Below, piece by piece: positions 9,860 to 21,181 of a DNA stretch of 64,000 nucleotides; position 1 is the first letter of the stretch; each line of letters begins with the position of its first letter. The translations under genes and the position numbers were made by a program. A model generated the notes under the pieces. That model made no database searches, was not told where the DNA came from, and saw only the letters and a list, made by a program, of their open reading frames with translations. This DNA is from Halichondria panicea (lineage: Eukaryota; Porifera; Demospongiae; Suberitida; Halichondriidae): the NCBI RefSeq assembly GCF_963675165.1, contig NC_087383.1, positions 3,068,979-3,132,978 on the forward strand. Direction: 5' to 3'.

Positions 9860-11380
9860 GGTTGAGAAAAGAGTTTCATGCAATAAAGTTAGAAGACACT
9901 GAATAAACAGATTACCAGATAAAGTACAGCATAATTATGTTCTGGACAGGAAATTGTCCGGGTATAGTTGGAACAGATTTTTATAGCGCATGCGAAGTGT
10001 CCGGGAATAAGCATGCAGCTGCATACGAGTGAGCTAAGTTTAATAGAACAAGGTACAACTGAATAGTTGCACTAGCTATCTAAAACTAGTTACACAGAGA
10101 AAAAAAATGTGCTGATTTAGCACAGAAAACCGTGCTAAACGAATGTCTCCAGTTTTAGCACGTTTGCACATGACTGTGCTAAACAACCTGATATGCTAAA
10201 CCAGCACATGTGCTGAATTCTAATGTGCTGAAACAGTGTGCTGATTGTATTGTGCTAAATCAATTTCAAACATTACAAACAACAATACATCAATACAGTA
10301 TTAAAATTGTATTAAACAAACGATGAGGATATAAAAGTGAAAGGTTTTTTTAAACATAGTTAGTTAACCATAGCAAGTCTGCACTCGGTTCACTGCAATT
10401 GTAAGATACTGCCTTTGACTTCTAAGCATCACCTGCATGCGTGAAGTACAAAAATATGTCACATAAAGCCAGTAGAATTATAACCAAGTATAAGAATAAT
10501 TAAAGTGCGTATAGATTAGGTACATAACATCAGTCATAGCATGAACAAAGTAAGGTTGTTCCACCCCCCTCTCCACTGATAGCATTCACTAGTCTGTTGA
10601 CAGGAGGTGGGGTTATTCACAGCATTGCAATGTTATTATGGGGCGAAATAAGACATCACTAACGTTTATTCATCCATTCATAGCATGAACTAAGTAAGGT
10701 TGTTCCACCCCCCCCCCCCCCCTCCACTGATAGCATTCACTAGCCTGTTGACAGGAGGTGGAGTTATTCACAGCATTGCAATGAAACTTAGGGGCGAAAT
10801 AAGACATCACTAACGTTTATTCATCCATTCATAGCATGAACAAAGTAAGGTTGTTCCACCCCCCCTCTCCCCCTCTCCCAAAAAAAAACAAGCGCATGCA
10901 GCTGCATGCGAGCTAGCTAAGTTTAATAGAACAGTGTGCAATTATTCAGTTGCACTAGCTATCTAAAACTAGCTACTCAAAGCTATCTAACTAATCTAAT
11001 CATCACTAACGGTTATTCATCCATTCATGTTTATTCATCCATTCATCGCAGATTAATTTTAACAGTTTATACAACAGCTATGTGGTTGTGATGTAGGTTA
11101 GACAGAATGCTTACTACGGTTAGTGGGAGTTGCATACTCTTCCTAATGAACTTCTCATTATAGTCGTTTTTACGCACAATTTAGTTTGCTAGACTATAAT
11201 AATGCAAATGAGTTCTTGTTGTGCTATTATAGAGCAGCATCAATATTCGGGCCCATCAACTATCTCGTATAGAGAGCAGATTGAGAAGTTGTCCTCCACC
11301 GACAATACTCGTTGTAAGGGCTAAACAACAAAGCTTAATACGAAAGTTTAATTAAACTGCGTTGTCCTATATATATCGAT
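9860..11380. repeat. Repeat cluster: flanking direct repeats, GTGCTAAA element and a 145-bp tandem array
   Basis: A direct repeat of about 85 bp (10,011-10,096 and 10,894-10,980, starting GCATGCAGCTGCAT) brackets the region. Inside are a GTGCTAAA-rich element at 10,105-10,260 and 2.3 tandem units of about 142-151 bp starting at 10,536, 10,678 and 10,829 (CATAGCATGAACAAAG). Each unit includes a poly-C tract and a GTTTATTCATCC segment. No coding sequence is supported. Confidence 0.7.
10105..10260. mobile_element. GTGCTAAA-repeat non-coding element, copy 1
   Basis: The octamer GTGCTAAA/TTTAGCAC and variants such as GTGCTGAA occur about ten times in both orientations, giving several overlapping hairpins. 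A related copy lies at 44,955-45,120, sharing the 20-mer TGCTGATTGTATTGTGCTAA. It is a dispersed element of unknown class. Confidence 0.6.
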
Positions 11381-11557
11381 AGATCGGTTAGAGTAATAAA
11401 ACAGTAATCTTGTACAGCTAAGGTCCTAGACTTCATCATATAATTGTTCAATGGTTTAGGTATCCTGACCATCCCTTTACATATGTTCACAGTGGCTATA
11501 ATTCATGATTTACTGGTTTTTAGGTACACTTTTGGTTAGGGGAGGGTATAAATACAC

Positions 11558-12788
11558 GTACAGTTCATTTAGTCTAGAGAGTAGATTACCACAAATGTGT
11601 GAGTAGTTGTACTTAAATGTAAATATATTTTGATTGGAGCATTTCTAAGAAATGGTGTTGATACCCGTGTGTAGATGAATGACTGAACTACAACATATCC
11701 AAAAATTTTTCCATGGAAACATAAGATGGTGGGTTTGTGGTGATTAATAGAACAACAGCAAATTGTTATAGTGGGTAATCGGTTAGAGTAATAAAACACT
11801 AACTTTAAACAGCTAAGGTCTTAGACTTTTATCACACAATAGTTTAATGGTTTAGGTATCCTGACCATCCCTTTATGGGTCTTACATATGCTCACAGTGT
11901 CTATAATTCATGATTTACCGGTTTTTAGGTACACTTTTGGTTAGAGTAATATCTTCTGAAAATTTTATAGCTTAGCTTTAAAAGTTCTCTGGTAAGTTTA
12001 CAAATAAATGGGCTACATTTTGATACCAAGAACATCCTTTATGCTTATTTCATTGTTGAGATATCACTGAAAAACTACATATTCTCTATTGTTTTGATGA
12101 CATCACAAGCTGCTAACCACAAATCGATGACACTCAAATTAACCACGTAAGTGGGCGTACAATAACTGTACGCCCACTTTTAATTACGTTTGTGGTTGAT
12201 TAAAGCATCATTGGTTTGTGGTTTGTAGCTGCTGATGTCATCAAAACAGTAGAAAATAGTAAATTATGTAGCTTTTCAGTGTTATCTCAGCAATGGAATA
12301 AGCATATAGAATGTTCTTGGTATCAAAATGTAGCCCATTTATCTGTAAACTTACTATAGAAATTTGAAAGCTAAGCTATTAATTTTTCAAAAGTTATTAC
12401 TCTAACCAAAAGTGTACCTGAAAACCAGTAAATCATGAATTATAAACACTGTGAACATTTGTAACACCCATAAAGGGATGGCCAGGATACTTAAACCATT
12501 GAACAATTATGTGATGAAGTCTAGGACCTTAGCTGTACAAGATTACTGTTTTATTACTCTAACCATTACCCACTATAACAATTTGCTGTTGTTCTATTAA
12601 TCACCACAAACCCACCACCTTATGTTTCCATGGAAACATTTTTGGATATGTTGTAGTTCAGTCATTCATCTACACACGGGTATCAACACCATTTCTTAGA
12701 AATGCTCCAATCAAAATATATTTACATTTAAGTACAACTACTCACACATTTGTGGTAATCTACTCTCTAGACTAAATGAACTGTACAT
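11558..12788. mobile_element. 1.2 kb foldback palindrome with arms of about 590 bp
   Basis: The left arm starting ACGTACAGTTCATTTAG is matched in reverse complement by the right arm ending CTAAATGAACTGTACATG. Similarity runs inward through almost the whole interval to a centre near 12,145-12,180, where GTGGGCGTACA and TGTACGCCCAC form the inner stem. A partial direct copy of part of the left arm (11,381-11,540) lies just outside. No ORF is supported, since the one open frame is repeat sequence. This is a foldback-type DNA element or a large MITE dimer. Confidence 0.8.
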
Positions 12789-12933
12789 GTAGCTGTAAGC
12801 ACTGCACATGATTGTACACATAGTGAAAGCTAAGACAAAAGCTCATATGGACCTGTGTAACTGACAAATAAAATCTAGTACACCTCAAATGCACACAGAA
12901 CATAGCAAGGTGCACACACACACATCCACGCAC

Positions 12934-13146
12934 GTGTTGAGAGGAATCTTGTCTTTGTTGGCATGGTGATCTACGAGACGATGCCAGAGTAAGGCCACAT
13001 CCAGCTGTGTGCTGGGCTCTCGTATGAGGAGCAATTGAACGAGGGAGGCAAACAGTTGCCCTGGGAACGTTGTCTCCAGCACTGATGCGTGACAGGTGTC
13101 AGCCACCGCCCTCAAATACTTGACCAGGGAGGTAGTCAACATGGGG
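12934..13146 (-). CDS. Exon-like segment of unknown function (helical, HEAT-like composition)
   Basis: Between a TTATGCAG acceptor and a GTGCGTGG donor on the minus strand there is an open segment of about 71 codons. It is leucine-rich (LFASLVQLLLIREPSTQLDV, LLWHRLVDHH). It could be an exon of the surrounding kinesin-like gene or of another gene. I cannot assign a family. Confidence 0.4.
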
Positions 13147-13399
13147 CTGCATAATAAAGGGGAAGTATATGGAAGCATAAACACTAGTAATGCAGTGAAA
13201 CCGTGCAGTCTATTGTGGTCACGCAGGTCATCCTCTATAATACAGCCACTATTAGTCTACTCACAGACTACAATAATTAAGTTTTACAAAGGCGACAGAA
13301 TCACTAAGCACTTTTGCATAGAACACGTACATGTACAAACAGTGTTTATGACAAGAAACTAAACACATACATGTACACAAATAGCTAAATGAAGCAACA

Positions 13400-14360
13400 G
13401 CTAAACATTCCCTCTCACCTCCTGATCATGCAGGAACTTCATAAACCTGGTGTACTTAGGACTTGTCACATGATCTTAGAGCAACAAATACGGACATGGT
13501 CGAAGATTTGAGTGGGGCTAAAGTGAGAGAGGAGGTTGTGGGGGGAGGGGCCTCAGATCAGGACTGGTGGGACGTAGTGTCACGTGAAAGAAGACTCGGA
13601 CACATGGTCCTTCGTCTGGACAGCTGCTGTGAGGAGAATGAGAATTGTAAAGCACTGGAATTGAACTGTGCACAAGCACAAAATACATGCACTATTTTAT
13701 TCGTACCACATAACTAACTAAAAATGCTCACCAATAAAACACCACACACCACTTGGTGTACAACATTTTAACGAATCTAAAAGTATACAAATGAACGTCT
13801 GCTTCTCTAGACAACCTGCCCAACCCTCCACATACACACTGGCTGGATCATGCATAAAGAAAATGGCATCTATTTTCACAGCGTTTGACCATCAAACGTA
13901 TCAGAGAGAATAATCTCACGCCCATATTGCTGATTTGCTTGAAATGCACACCACCATCATAGCAATGTACCAGCAAGGGGCTTTTGTTGTGAGCATCAAT
14001 GGTAGGCCATGGCATTCAGTTGCTATTGATGAGTCACATGAAATGCAGGTACTTTCTGATAAGAACATTTTGTGCAATCAGATCTTAATTAGAAATGGGA
14101 GGCTCACTATCAAACCCTATAAGGTGTTAGGTATTCTGAAAATAATTTTCTTCTACCAACTAGATCAAAACTATAAAGGAAACAATTTTACTTTTCCCTA
14201 TAGTGATCGAGATCTCAGTTCTCTCAACTCTGGCAATCAATACGGCTCAAAGACATTCTTAAAGTGATTGAGCTCACCTTTGGTAGCGCTGACTTATCAC
14301 AGCTGTTGGTCCAATTCTCCAGAACTCTGAGCTTCCCCTCGAGGTGCAACTGCAAGTGAC
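13400..14360. repeat. Second copy of the 8.4-9.86 kb block, without the solo LTR
   Basis: The order and wording match 8.47-9.08 and 9.49-9.85 kb, including the minus-strand segments SPKYTRFMKFLHDQE (with GTGAG donor) and LEGKLRVLENWTNSCDKSAL (with GTGAG donor). The block is therefore present at 8.4, 13.4 and, in part, 24.8 kb. Confidence 0.7.
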
Positions 14361-14594
14361 AGAAGAGAAAATAGCTCCAATAATAATTAGTATATAGACA
14401 CTGAAAGAGCAGATTACCAGGGACATAATTATTGCAGTGCTTATAATTATAGCTGCTCAAAGTGGTCATAAAGCTTCAACAGAACAACCAACCTGTATAT
14501 TAAAATAGATGCATGTACCCTGGGAGCAGTGCAGACGTCGATCAGTCAAGTATTTATTAACAGCTGTAGGCACACACTTGCCCAACCCACTCAC

Positions 14595-14690
14595 CAGAGA
14601 GGACACCCTGATAGTGCCACCACTGTGTTCCTCATCTCTAACCCTGCTTTCAATGGTCAGCTTGTAAATCGAGGTATGGGAAAAATGCTC
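14595..14690 (-). pseudogene. Partial duplicate of a kinesin motor exon
   Basis: On the minus strand, YKLTIESRVRDEEHSGGTIR repeats the switch-I-adjacent exon found intact at 15,615-15,739. The upstream HNSKSH part is replaced by unrelated sequence. It is a small tandem duplication within the gene. Confidence 0.6.
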
Positions 14691-15406
14691 CAATGTAAAC
14701 ACTGAAAGAGTAGTACTTCAGAAACGACATACAGGTTGGTTGTCCTATATTGCAGTGCTTGTAATTATAGCTGATACAAGGGTGTTCAGTCATGCAAAGT
14801 AGATTACCTTACCATAACAACCAATCGTGATCCATTAATCTAAACATCTTCATACATACAAAATTCAGTCCATAATAAAAGAGAGAGAGTATCGAGTGTA
14901 TATCGTTACCTTGCATCAGATGTATTCGGAGTGTAACGTTACACCCTGTCTGAACAACTTGTGGCATAAAATGTTTCTGCCTCGAGGTAAGTAGCGGCTT
15001 CGGGTACTCGGATTGTTTGGTTAAAAAGCAGGAAGTTACGTCACTTTCCGAATACATTTGACGCAAGGTAATGCTACGTTGGATACTCCCTCTCTTTTAT
15101 TATGGACTCTTGCTATTAGCGGCCTCTCAAAACTGGTAAGAAACTTAAGCAACTGTAATCACATGACGTACGTACATGTACTGACACCATTTTATGAAAG
15201 AGAGAGTATAATTATACAAAGCAGTACATTCAGCGTGGGATTAATATAAGGACTGCACATTTCCATGCAGTGCATACTGTACAATGTAACTATAGTAACT
15301 CACACGGTTCACTCTGATAACTTAATTTGATATGATCTTCATCAAAAAAGCAACGGGATGTTTTACTTGATTGGCTACTGTATCAGCTTGTCCCAAAACT
15401 GCTCAC

Positions 15407-15458
15407 CCGTGGCACCTGTTGCACTTACACGCTCTGACCCAGCCAGGTCAACCAGGCT
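15407..15458 (-). CDS. Kinesin motor exon, switch II
   Basis: The exon lies between TGTGTTCAG and GGTGAGC and encodes SLVDLAGSERVSATGAT. DLAGSE is the invariant kinesin switch II motif. It joins in phase to the exon at 15,615-15,739. The following motor exon (the INRSL-type segment) was not found downstream. Confidence 0.75.
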
Positions 15459-15614
15459 CTGAACACAGAGAAGGAGGTAAAATCATCATAATAACAATAA
15501 CTTATATGTACATTTACACATACATAGTCTGTACGTGTAGATCAAATTAAAGCAAAATAGTCGACCTAGTGTATGTTCACAGCTGTAGGCACACACTTGC
15601 CCAACCCCACTCAC

Positions 15615-15739
15615 CAGAGAGGACACCCTGATAGTAGTGCCATCACTGAGTTCCTCATCTCTAACCCTGCTTTCAATGGTCAGTTTGGATATTGTGTGTG
15701 ATTTGGAGTTGTGATCGGCAGATCCAAATGTCCGGTTCT
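15615..15739 (-). CDS. Kinesin motor exon, switch I region
   Basis: This 125-nt exon (TTCTCAG acceptor, GTGAGTG donor) encodes HNSKSHTISKLTIESRVRDE. It corresponds to the kinesin NxxSSRSH switch I followed by the CENP-E-like SHTIF(K/R)..IESR strand. The usual SSRSH reads NSKSH, so switch I has lost its conserved Arg and one Ser. That suggests decay or a divergent motor. Confidence 0.7.
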
Positions 15740-16560
15740 CTGAGAAGAAGAGATTATACACATTACCAGCACATCAGGTGCACAGGCAGCATGCATGTAC
15801 ATGTACACACAAGGCTAAGTCTGAGAGGTCACACTAGGGCAGACCAACAGTGGCTGTAATAAAGAGGTGACATGCTAACACAGGTTGCATGAAACCAACC
15901 CTATGGAGACTGGGCCATTAACCTGGCTACAGGGTGATCACATTAGACAGACAGGTTCACAAAAGTGCACAAGTGATAGTGACTTACTCTCCCCGATCTC
16001 AATGAGACTAGTAAATATCTTGGGGAGGGAAATCGGCTCCTCAGACAACCCAACCAGCTTATGAGTTAGCCTAGCTTGCACTAATTTAAATTTATTAGTC
16101 ATAAAAGTGCAACAAAAGCTGTGCTGCCTAGCAGCAGCCATCCGACACTCTCGAACTTAGGTAATTTGCTAATTTCTACGACAGCTACGTTGACAATTAT
16201 GTTTTAATGTCGCGTCCTAAATGAGGTAAATATAGCCACACCCTGCATCGTTTTTGGAAAACATGTTCTAGAAATTGAGGCAAGTATAGACTGAGTAGAG
16301 CTACCTATAATCAGATGCGACATCAGGTTTTTAACATAATGTTTAACCTCCAAAAGAAGCGACCTCTGGCTTAAAAAGTGTCACTTTAATTAAAGGTCTT
16401 ACGGCAATCACATTTCTTACTTGAATACGTCAGGTTCATTACTGACAGGGAGACAATATTATTGATGAACCAGACAATAATCTATGGCTGATCAATTGAC
16501 TCACAACCGGAGAATGCTTTAGCAATGGAGCCAGGTTTCATCTTGTGAAAATCAAATGTC
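15740..16560. other. Upstream part of the kinesin-like relic; mostly non-coding
   Basis: A minus-strand segment near 15.97-16.14 kb (PISLPKIFTSLIEIGES followed by a GTAAGT-like donor) may be another exon. I find no P-loop (GxxxxGKT) exon in 15.7-16.6 kb. Beyond 16.15 kb I see no supported gene. Confidence 0.4.
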
Positions 16561-16582
16561 TTTGGTGGGTGTGGTATTAAAT

Positions 16583-16638
16583 GCAAAAAGTGGGTGTATC
16601 TCATTCTTAGATATCTGAGATACACCCACTTTTTTTGC
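16583..16638. repeat. 22-bp arm hairpin at the left edge of duplication copy B
   Basis: AAAAAGTGGGTGTATCTCA is mirrored by TGAGATACACCCACTTTTT with a loop of about 12 bp. In copy A only the outermost T-run and GCAAGTCATGC remain, so the hairpin marks the duplication junction. Confidence 0.7.
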
Positions 16639-16712
16639 AAGTCATGCCAAAAACAACAACACACCTAAGAGAGATCTAGAGCTAGCTGCAAGGCACAGAT
16701 TTATTTGCTGGA

Positions 16713-19700
16713 ATGGCCACTAAAGAGCAGAACCAAGGTATAAAGACTATCATGTTTCCTATGAAGGATAAAACCAATGATTGCTAAAGCATAACACCCT
16801 CATTGGTGATTGCTAACCTTGTGTGCTTGCTATCTATTTTCAGAGCTCACAATTGACGATCTGAAGACAGAAATGAAACTGACTGATGAGCAGCTCAATA
16901 CAGCAATAAAGGAACCAGATCTACCCGAGTTAGCAGCATGTTTCGACAATGTTCACAAAGGCTATCTTGAAAAATTGGAGCTCTCACCTGGAGAGCAAAC
17001 TGACGTGAGGACTAGAGCATATGTAGATGGCACTCTGGCAGGAATGTTGCTAGCTTTGAAATTCTGGATTCTGACCAACGGACTGGACGCCACCTTCCAA
17101 GCTCTGCTACTCATCATACTCTCCCTGCTCAAAGAAGACGTTGCTGTTCGAGTGTGCAAGTACTTGTCTGACAAATGTGAGTCTGTCATGTGAGAGTGTG
17201 GTTAGTGTGGTCATTGTGATACCATACGTTGTGGGAGTGATTGCAACCAAATAAGGCACTCTTCAACTTAATTGCTATTGTTACACATACAATTCTCTAT
17301 TAACTATCACCAGGAATGGTACTCACCTATTGTTTTGTTTCCCCAGACTCCACCACCTCGTGTCCCCCCTCCCGAGAGAGGGTCCTGCTGAACCACAAGC
17401 TGTCCTTGTACAGGGACTACCTACAAAGTTTCTACAGAGAACCAGACTCCACATCAGCCACACAATGGCCTCACGTCCCAATAAAAACAATTTTCAAACT
17501 GGCCATGATTCAGAAGGAAAAAATACAGAGAGGAAGAATCGACGATGAATTTTTTAGATTATCAATCACAGGAAAAATTGACGATATTTTACTTTTAAAG
17601 ACTCCTGTTAACTTGATGAATATTTTCTCTGAGATTGGGGATAGACGAAACTTTGTTTTGATTGAAGGAGCTCCCGGCTCTGGCAAGAGCACCCTTGCTC
17701 TACACATCTGTCAGGAGTGGGCAAAGAGGAAACTTTTCCAAGAGTTCGATATTGCAATCCTTATCAGACTGAGAGATCCCCTCGTTAGAGAAGCCATTAC
17801 AATTTCTGACTTACTTCCCTGCACAAACAAAGCGATGGCTAATGAAACAGAGACTGCAATTATGTCACTGTATGGCAAAGGTGTACTGTGGGTGCTAGAC
17901 GGATGGGACGAACTTCCTTCTGACCTCCCTAGAGACTCAATCATCAACAAACTAATTCGACCAGGCACGTCACAAGAACGTCCGCTACACAAATCCACCA
18001 TGATTATAACATCTCGACCATCATCTTCGGCTGAGCTCCACCCACTTGTATCGTCCAGAGTGGAGGTGTTGGGGTTCACTCCTCATGAATTAGAACAGTA
18101 TTTTACCGAGTGTCTGGAAGGTGACTCACAAGCTGTGCAGACTCTACTGGAGAGAATTCGAGAGAACCCGGTAGAAGGTAGCTGCTACCTCCCCCTCAAT
18201 GCTTCCATTGTCGTTAATTGCTTCTTGTCTGATAACCACTCACTCCCAACATCCAACCACGGGATATTCATATCAGTTGTCCAGAGCTCTCTCAAGAGAT
18301 ACCTCCAGGATAGGTTGGGGAAGACCACTCCAGTGGGAGACATCACATCCCCAGACTCACTGCCCTCGGAAATCAGAACACAGACCGTACAAATGTGTCA
18401 ACTTGCATATCATGGGATCGAAAAAAACAAAGCAACATTTACTGACAATGATTTGGCCGTTCTTCGCATTACGAAGGAAATTTCAAACGTTGGACTATTA
18501 CAAACTGTTCCCAGTATCATTAGCGATGGTCATCTGGTTTACTACTGCTTTCTCCACCTGTCTATTCAAGAGCTACTAGCAGCAATCCACATCTCTCTCA
18601 TGTCTCCCAAGCAACAAATTTCTGTATTCCAGGAGCTGTTTGGTAGTCCTCGATTCAGTGCAGTCTTCCAGTTTTATGCTGGTATCACCAAACTGAGTAC
18701 TAGTAGACCAATCCTCAGTTTGCTACCTCGATTCTTGTGTCCAGTTCCAGCCACTGTTTTTGATCTGGTCAGAAAGGTTGTCAAAAATGAGAAAGAGAAA
18801 GGGCATGGTGAGCCGAAGCCCCTTTTGTTGTCCCTTATCAATTGTTTGTACGAAGCTGAAGACTCGCGACTGTGTGTGTTTGTGGCTAATCTTCTTAATC
18901 ACAATCTACATCTTAATCGCACTACAATGAATCCTATTGACTGCCTCTCTGTTGGATATTTCGCATCAGTTTGTTTCAACACCAGTAATGGATTCACACT
19001 TAGCCTCCACAGTTGCTCTATTGGTGACCAAGGCTGCAAATTTCTGGCCCGAGGACTCTCCAAGTGTCCCAACTCTAATAATGATATTCCTACAGCAGGG
19101 ATACACATCGCTGAGATTATCGAGAACACTAATTCAATATCTAAATTGGATTTGTCTTGTAATGCCATTGGTAACAGTGAACTCAGCACACTCTGTGAGG
19201 CCTTGTCAACTAACACATCATTAAAAAGTCTCAATCTCTCCCTCTGCTCACTATCTCTCGACGATCACGGAGCAATCCCTCGACTACTGAACACAAATAA
19301 TACTCTTGAAAGCCTTAATTTATCAAGCAATGTTGTTGGTAACACTGAGCTGAAGAATATCTGTGAGGCCTTGTCAACTGACGCATCATTAAAGAGCCTG
19401 GACCTGGGAAATTGCTCACTAACAATATCAGACGACAATGGAGCTGCCCTCTATCAACTTCTGAATACAAACAATTCCCTCGAATGTCTTAATTTGTCTG
19501 ATAACACAGTAACTAGCTGTCGTCACATTGCTGCTGGACTTGCAGTCAATAAGACTCTGAGAAGATTGGACTTGTATAACTGTGAACTGACTGATCAGAG
19601 TATCGAGGAGCTATCAACTGGACTGATCAACAAGATTGAATCACTGCACATTTGGGATAATGCCTCAATAACAGAAGATGGAATGAAGACGCTTGCCAGA

Positions 19701-19856
19701 CATCTAACCACCCACTGCTCTGAACTGACACTATTGTTGATACCCATCCACCTAAGATCCTGTATCGAGACAGTATTCAGGGACACTAACAAAGAGAGAA
19801 AGAGAAATGGACTACCCAAGATTAATGTGTATCCATTAATTGATTGTGATTATTAA
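16713..19856 (+). CDS. NLR immune receptor 2: death-fold, NACHT and LRR protein, three exons
   Basis: Exons 16,713-16,737, 16,844-17,176 and 17,347-19,856 have the same phases and splice sites as NLR1 and encode about 954 residues. Motifs are intact: death-fold CFDNVHKGYLEKLELSPGEQ, Walker A GAPGSGKST, Walker B LWVLDGWDEL, TSRP and FLHLSIQELLAAIH. The LRR region has two more repeats than NLR1 (about 56 residues, from LNLSLCSLSLDDHG to the LKNICEAL unit). The role is inferred to be that of a cytosolic immune sensor. It is a tandem paralogue in the same orientation, about 14 kb from NLR1. It is probably functional, as no disruption was seen. Confidence 0.9.
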
Positions 19857-20486
19857 TTTATAATTAATTGATTGATTTATAATTAATGAGAAATGGACTA
19901 CCCGAGATTGTTGTGTATTAGAGATAAGAGAGATTAATGTTGTTTATAATTAATGATGTTTAGTAAATTATAATTATGTTTAGTTATAATTATATTATGA
20001 CTATTGTTGTTATTAATTAATTAATTAATGTTAATTAATTTGTTGTGTTATGCATCTAATCTCTATCATTGGTCAATATAATTATAGCACATGTACAGAT
20101 GGTGACGAGTGAATTCAATGCTTCCTACTGACACGGAGAGCATGTCATGCACTAGCTGTATGTATGTAACTGAATACACTATTGTAATAATGCTATAATC
20201 TCCACCTAGCTAGCCTCTTTCACAGGCTTTCAAGAGAAGTGTGGCCTGGGCCGGGATCGAGGCTAATCTCGACATGATTTACTTTTGACAACAATTATAT
20301 TATTACTAGGACAATTTACAAAACAGTTAGTGCACAGAAGACTAGAAGTATGTCGGCACATTACATAACAATTACCTAAAAACAAATCAGTTGGAATTGG
20401 TCAATATAGCACAGTAATAATGATGGTTTAAATTCAATGCTCCCTACAGTGTCACAGAGAGCACATGCACTGTACGTATAAAACTG
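19857..20486. other. AT-rich 3' region of NLR2
   Basis: Low-complexity ATTAATTAATTGATT and TAATTATAATTA runs occur here, including a near-duplicate of the NLR C-terminal codons (GAGAAATGGACTACCC at about 19,888) from a small local duplication. No gene is seen. The convergent terminal exon begins at 20,487. Confidence 0.5.
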
Positions 20487-20624
20487 TCAATGAATGTAGT
20501 GGAAATCCAATTCAACGCTCTGTCGATTTTTGTTCATGAGGAAGATGAGCAGATTAACGTTTACTTTGGCCCTTTCAAACATCTTCATGATTGCTAGGCC
20601 CTCGTACTGCAGCTGAAGGAGGTC
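20487..20624 (-). CDS. Terminal exon of kinesin-like gene, copy B
   Basis: After a CACACAG acceptor it encodes DLLQLQYEGLAIMKMFERAK and continues to a TGA at 20,487 (46 codons with stop). It is close to copy A, with mostly silent differences. The domain is unknown. Confidence 0.5.
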   Translation of the reverse strand, partial: DLLQLQYEGLAIMKMFERAKVNVNLLIFLMNKNRQSVELDFHYIH

Positions 20625-20941
20625 CTGTGTGGGGAGAAGAGAGGGCAGTGAAACACTTCAACTGGTGTATAAGACAAAGAATGCATATATTTGTAAGACA
20701 AATGAATACATGTACTTACATACACCGTACAAGCATACCAACACTATACCTGACACAAGGCAGTAAACTTCTTAAACACTTTACGTACCTACCAAATTAA
20801 TTCTACCTGCACACACACCTCACCTGGAGGACCTTCTCTATCTTCCTGATGTGATCTCAAACACAACATTTCCGAACCTGAACCTGGGCGAGTAAGAAAT
20901 AATGTTTTCACATAATTATAGCATAACGTTGCACATAAGAT

Positions 20942-21181
20942 CAAAGCCGTAGCAAGCAGTCAGGCTGGTCAGGTTTTGGCCTAACCACTTTTTGCAGCTG
21001 GGTAGGTAATGGTCGTAAATATTGTAAGTGATAATGCGCATGCTGTTTTGGTGAGGAAAAGTGATGACCTTTTTCTTAGGTAAAAAATTCACCACTGTAT
21101 AAAAGTTCCAATAGTAGAAAAGCAGCTGACCTTTGATTGTAAGTTGGCCTGACCACTTTAAAGTTGCTTGCTACGCCCCTG
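20942..21181. mobile_element. hAT-like MITE, 240 bp (copy in duplication B)
   Basis: The ends, length and flanks are the same as the element at 6,474-6,713. It was inherited through the segmental duplication. Confidence 0.75.

Larger units (their letters stand above)
5993..16141 (-). pseudogene. Kinesin-like coiled-coil gene, copy A, probably inactive
   Basis: Exon-like segments on the minus strand, each with splice consensus, run from about 16.1 kb to a stop at 5993. Two motor-domain exons (15,615-15,739 and 15,407-15,458) are followed by exon-like pieces near 14.3, 13.45 and 12.93-13.15 kb, a coiled-coil exon at 7,786-7,935, an exon near 6.9-7.05 kb (LDRRLGINKYSDVTKPIIHT) and a terminal exon at 5,993-6,163. 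The motor segments resemble CENP-E-type kinesins, which are microtubule motors. Nucleotide-binding P-loop exons were not found. The coiled-coil exon contains an in-frame TGA where copy B has CAA. Several exons are internally duplicated (14.6, 9.8 and 8.5 kb). Grouping all pieces into one gene is inference. They may be relics of more than one gene. Confidence 0.4.

Noticed and set aside
11569-11799. Minus-strand open frame in the foldback element
   Set aside because: It is low-complexity and lies entirely within the palindrome arm; the mirrored arm does not preserve it.
13463-13717. Plus-strand 84-residue frame (DWWDVVSRERRLGHMVLRLD)
   Set aside because: It is attractive by composition, but the paralogous copy at 8.54-8.75 kb is frame-broken and no splice or start context supports it.
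16583-16638. Rho-independent-type terminator
   Set aside because: The hairpin with T-run looks like one, but this is eukaryotic DNA and the hairpin sits at a duplication junction.
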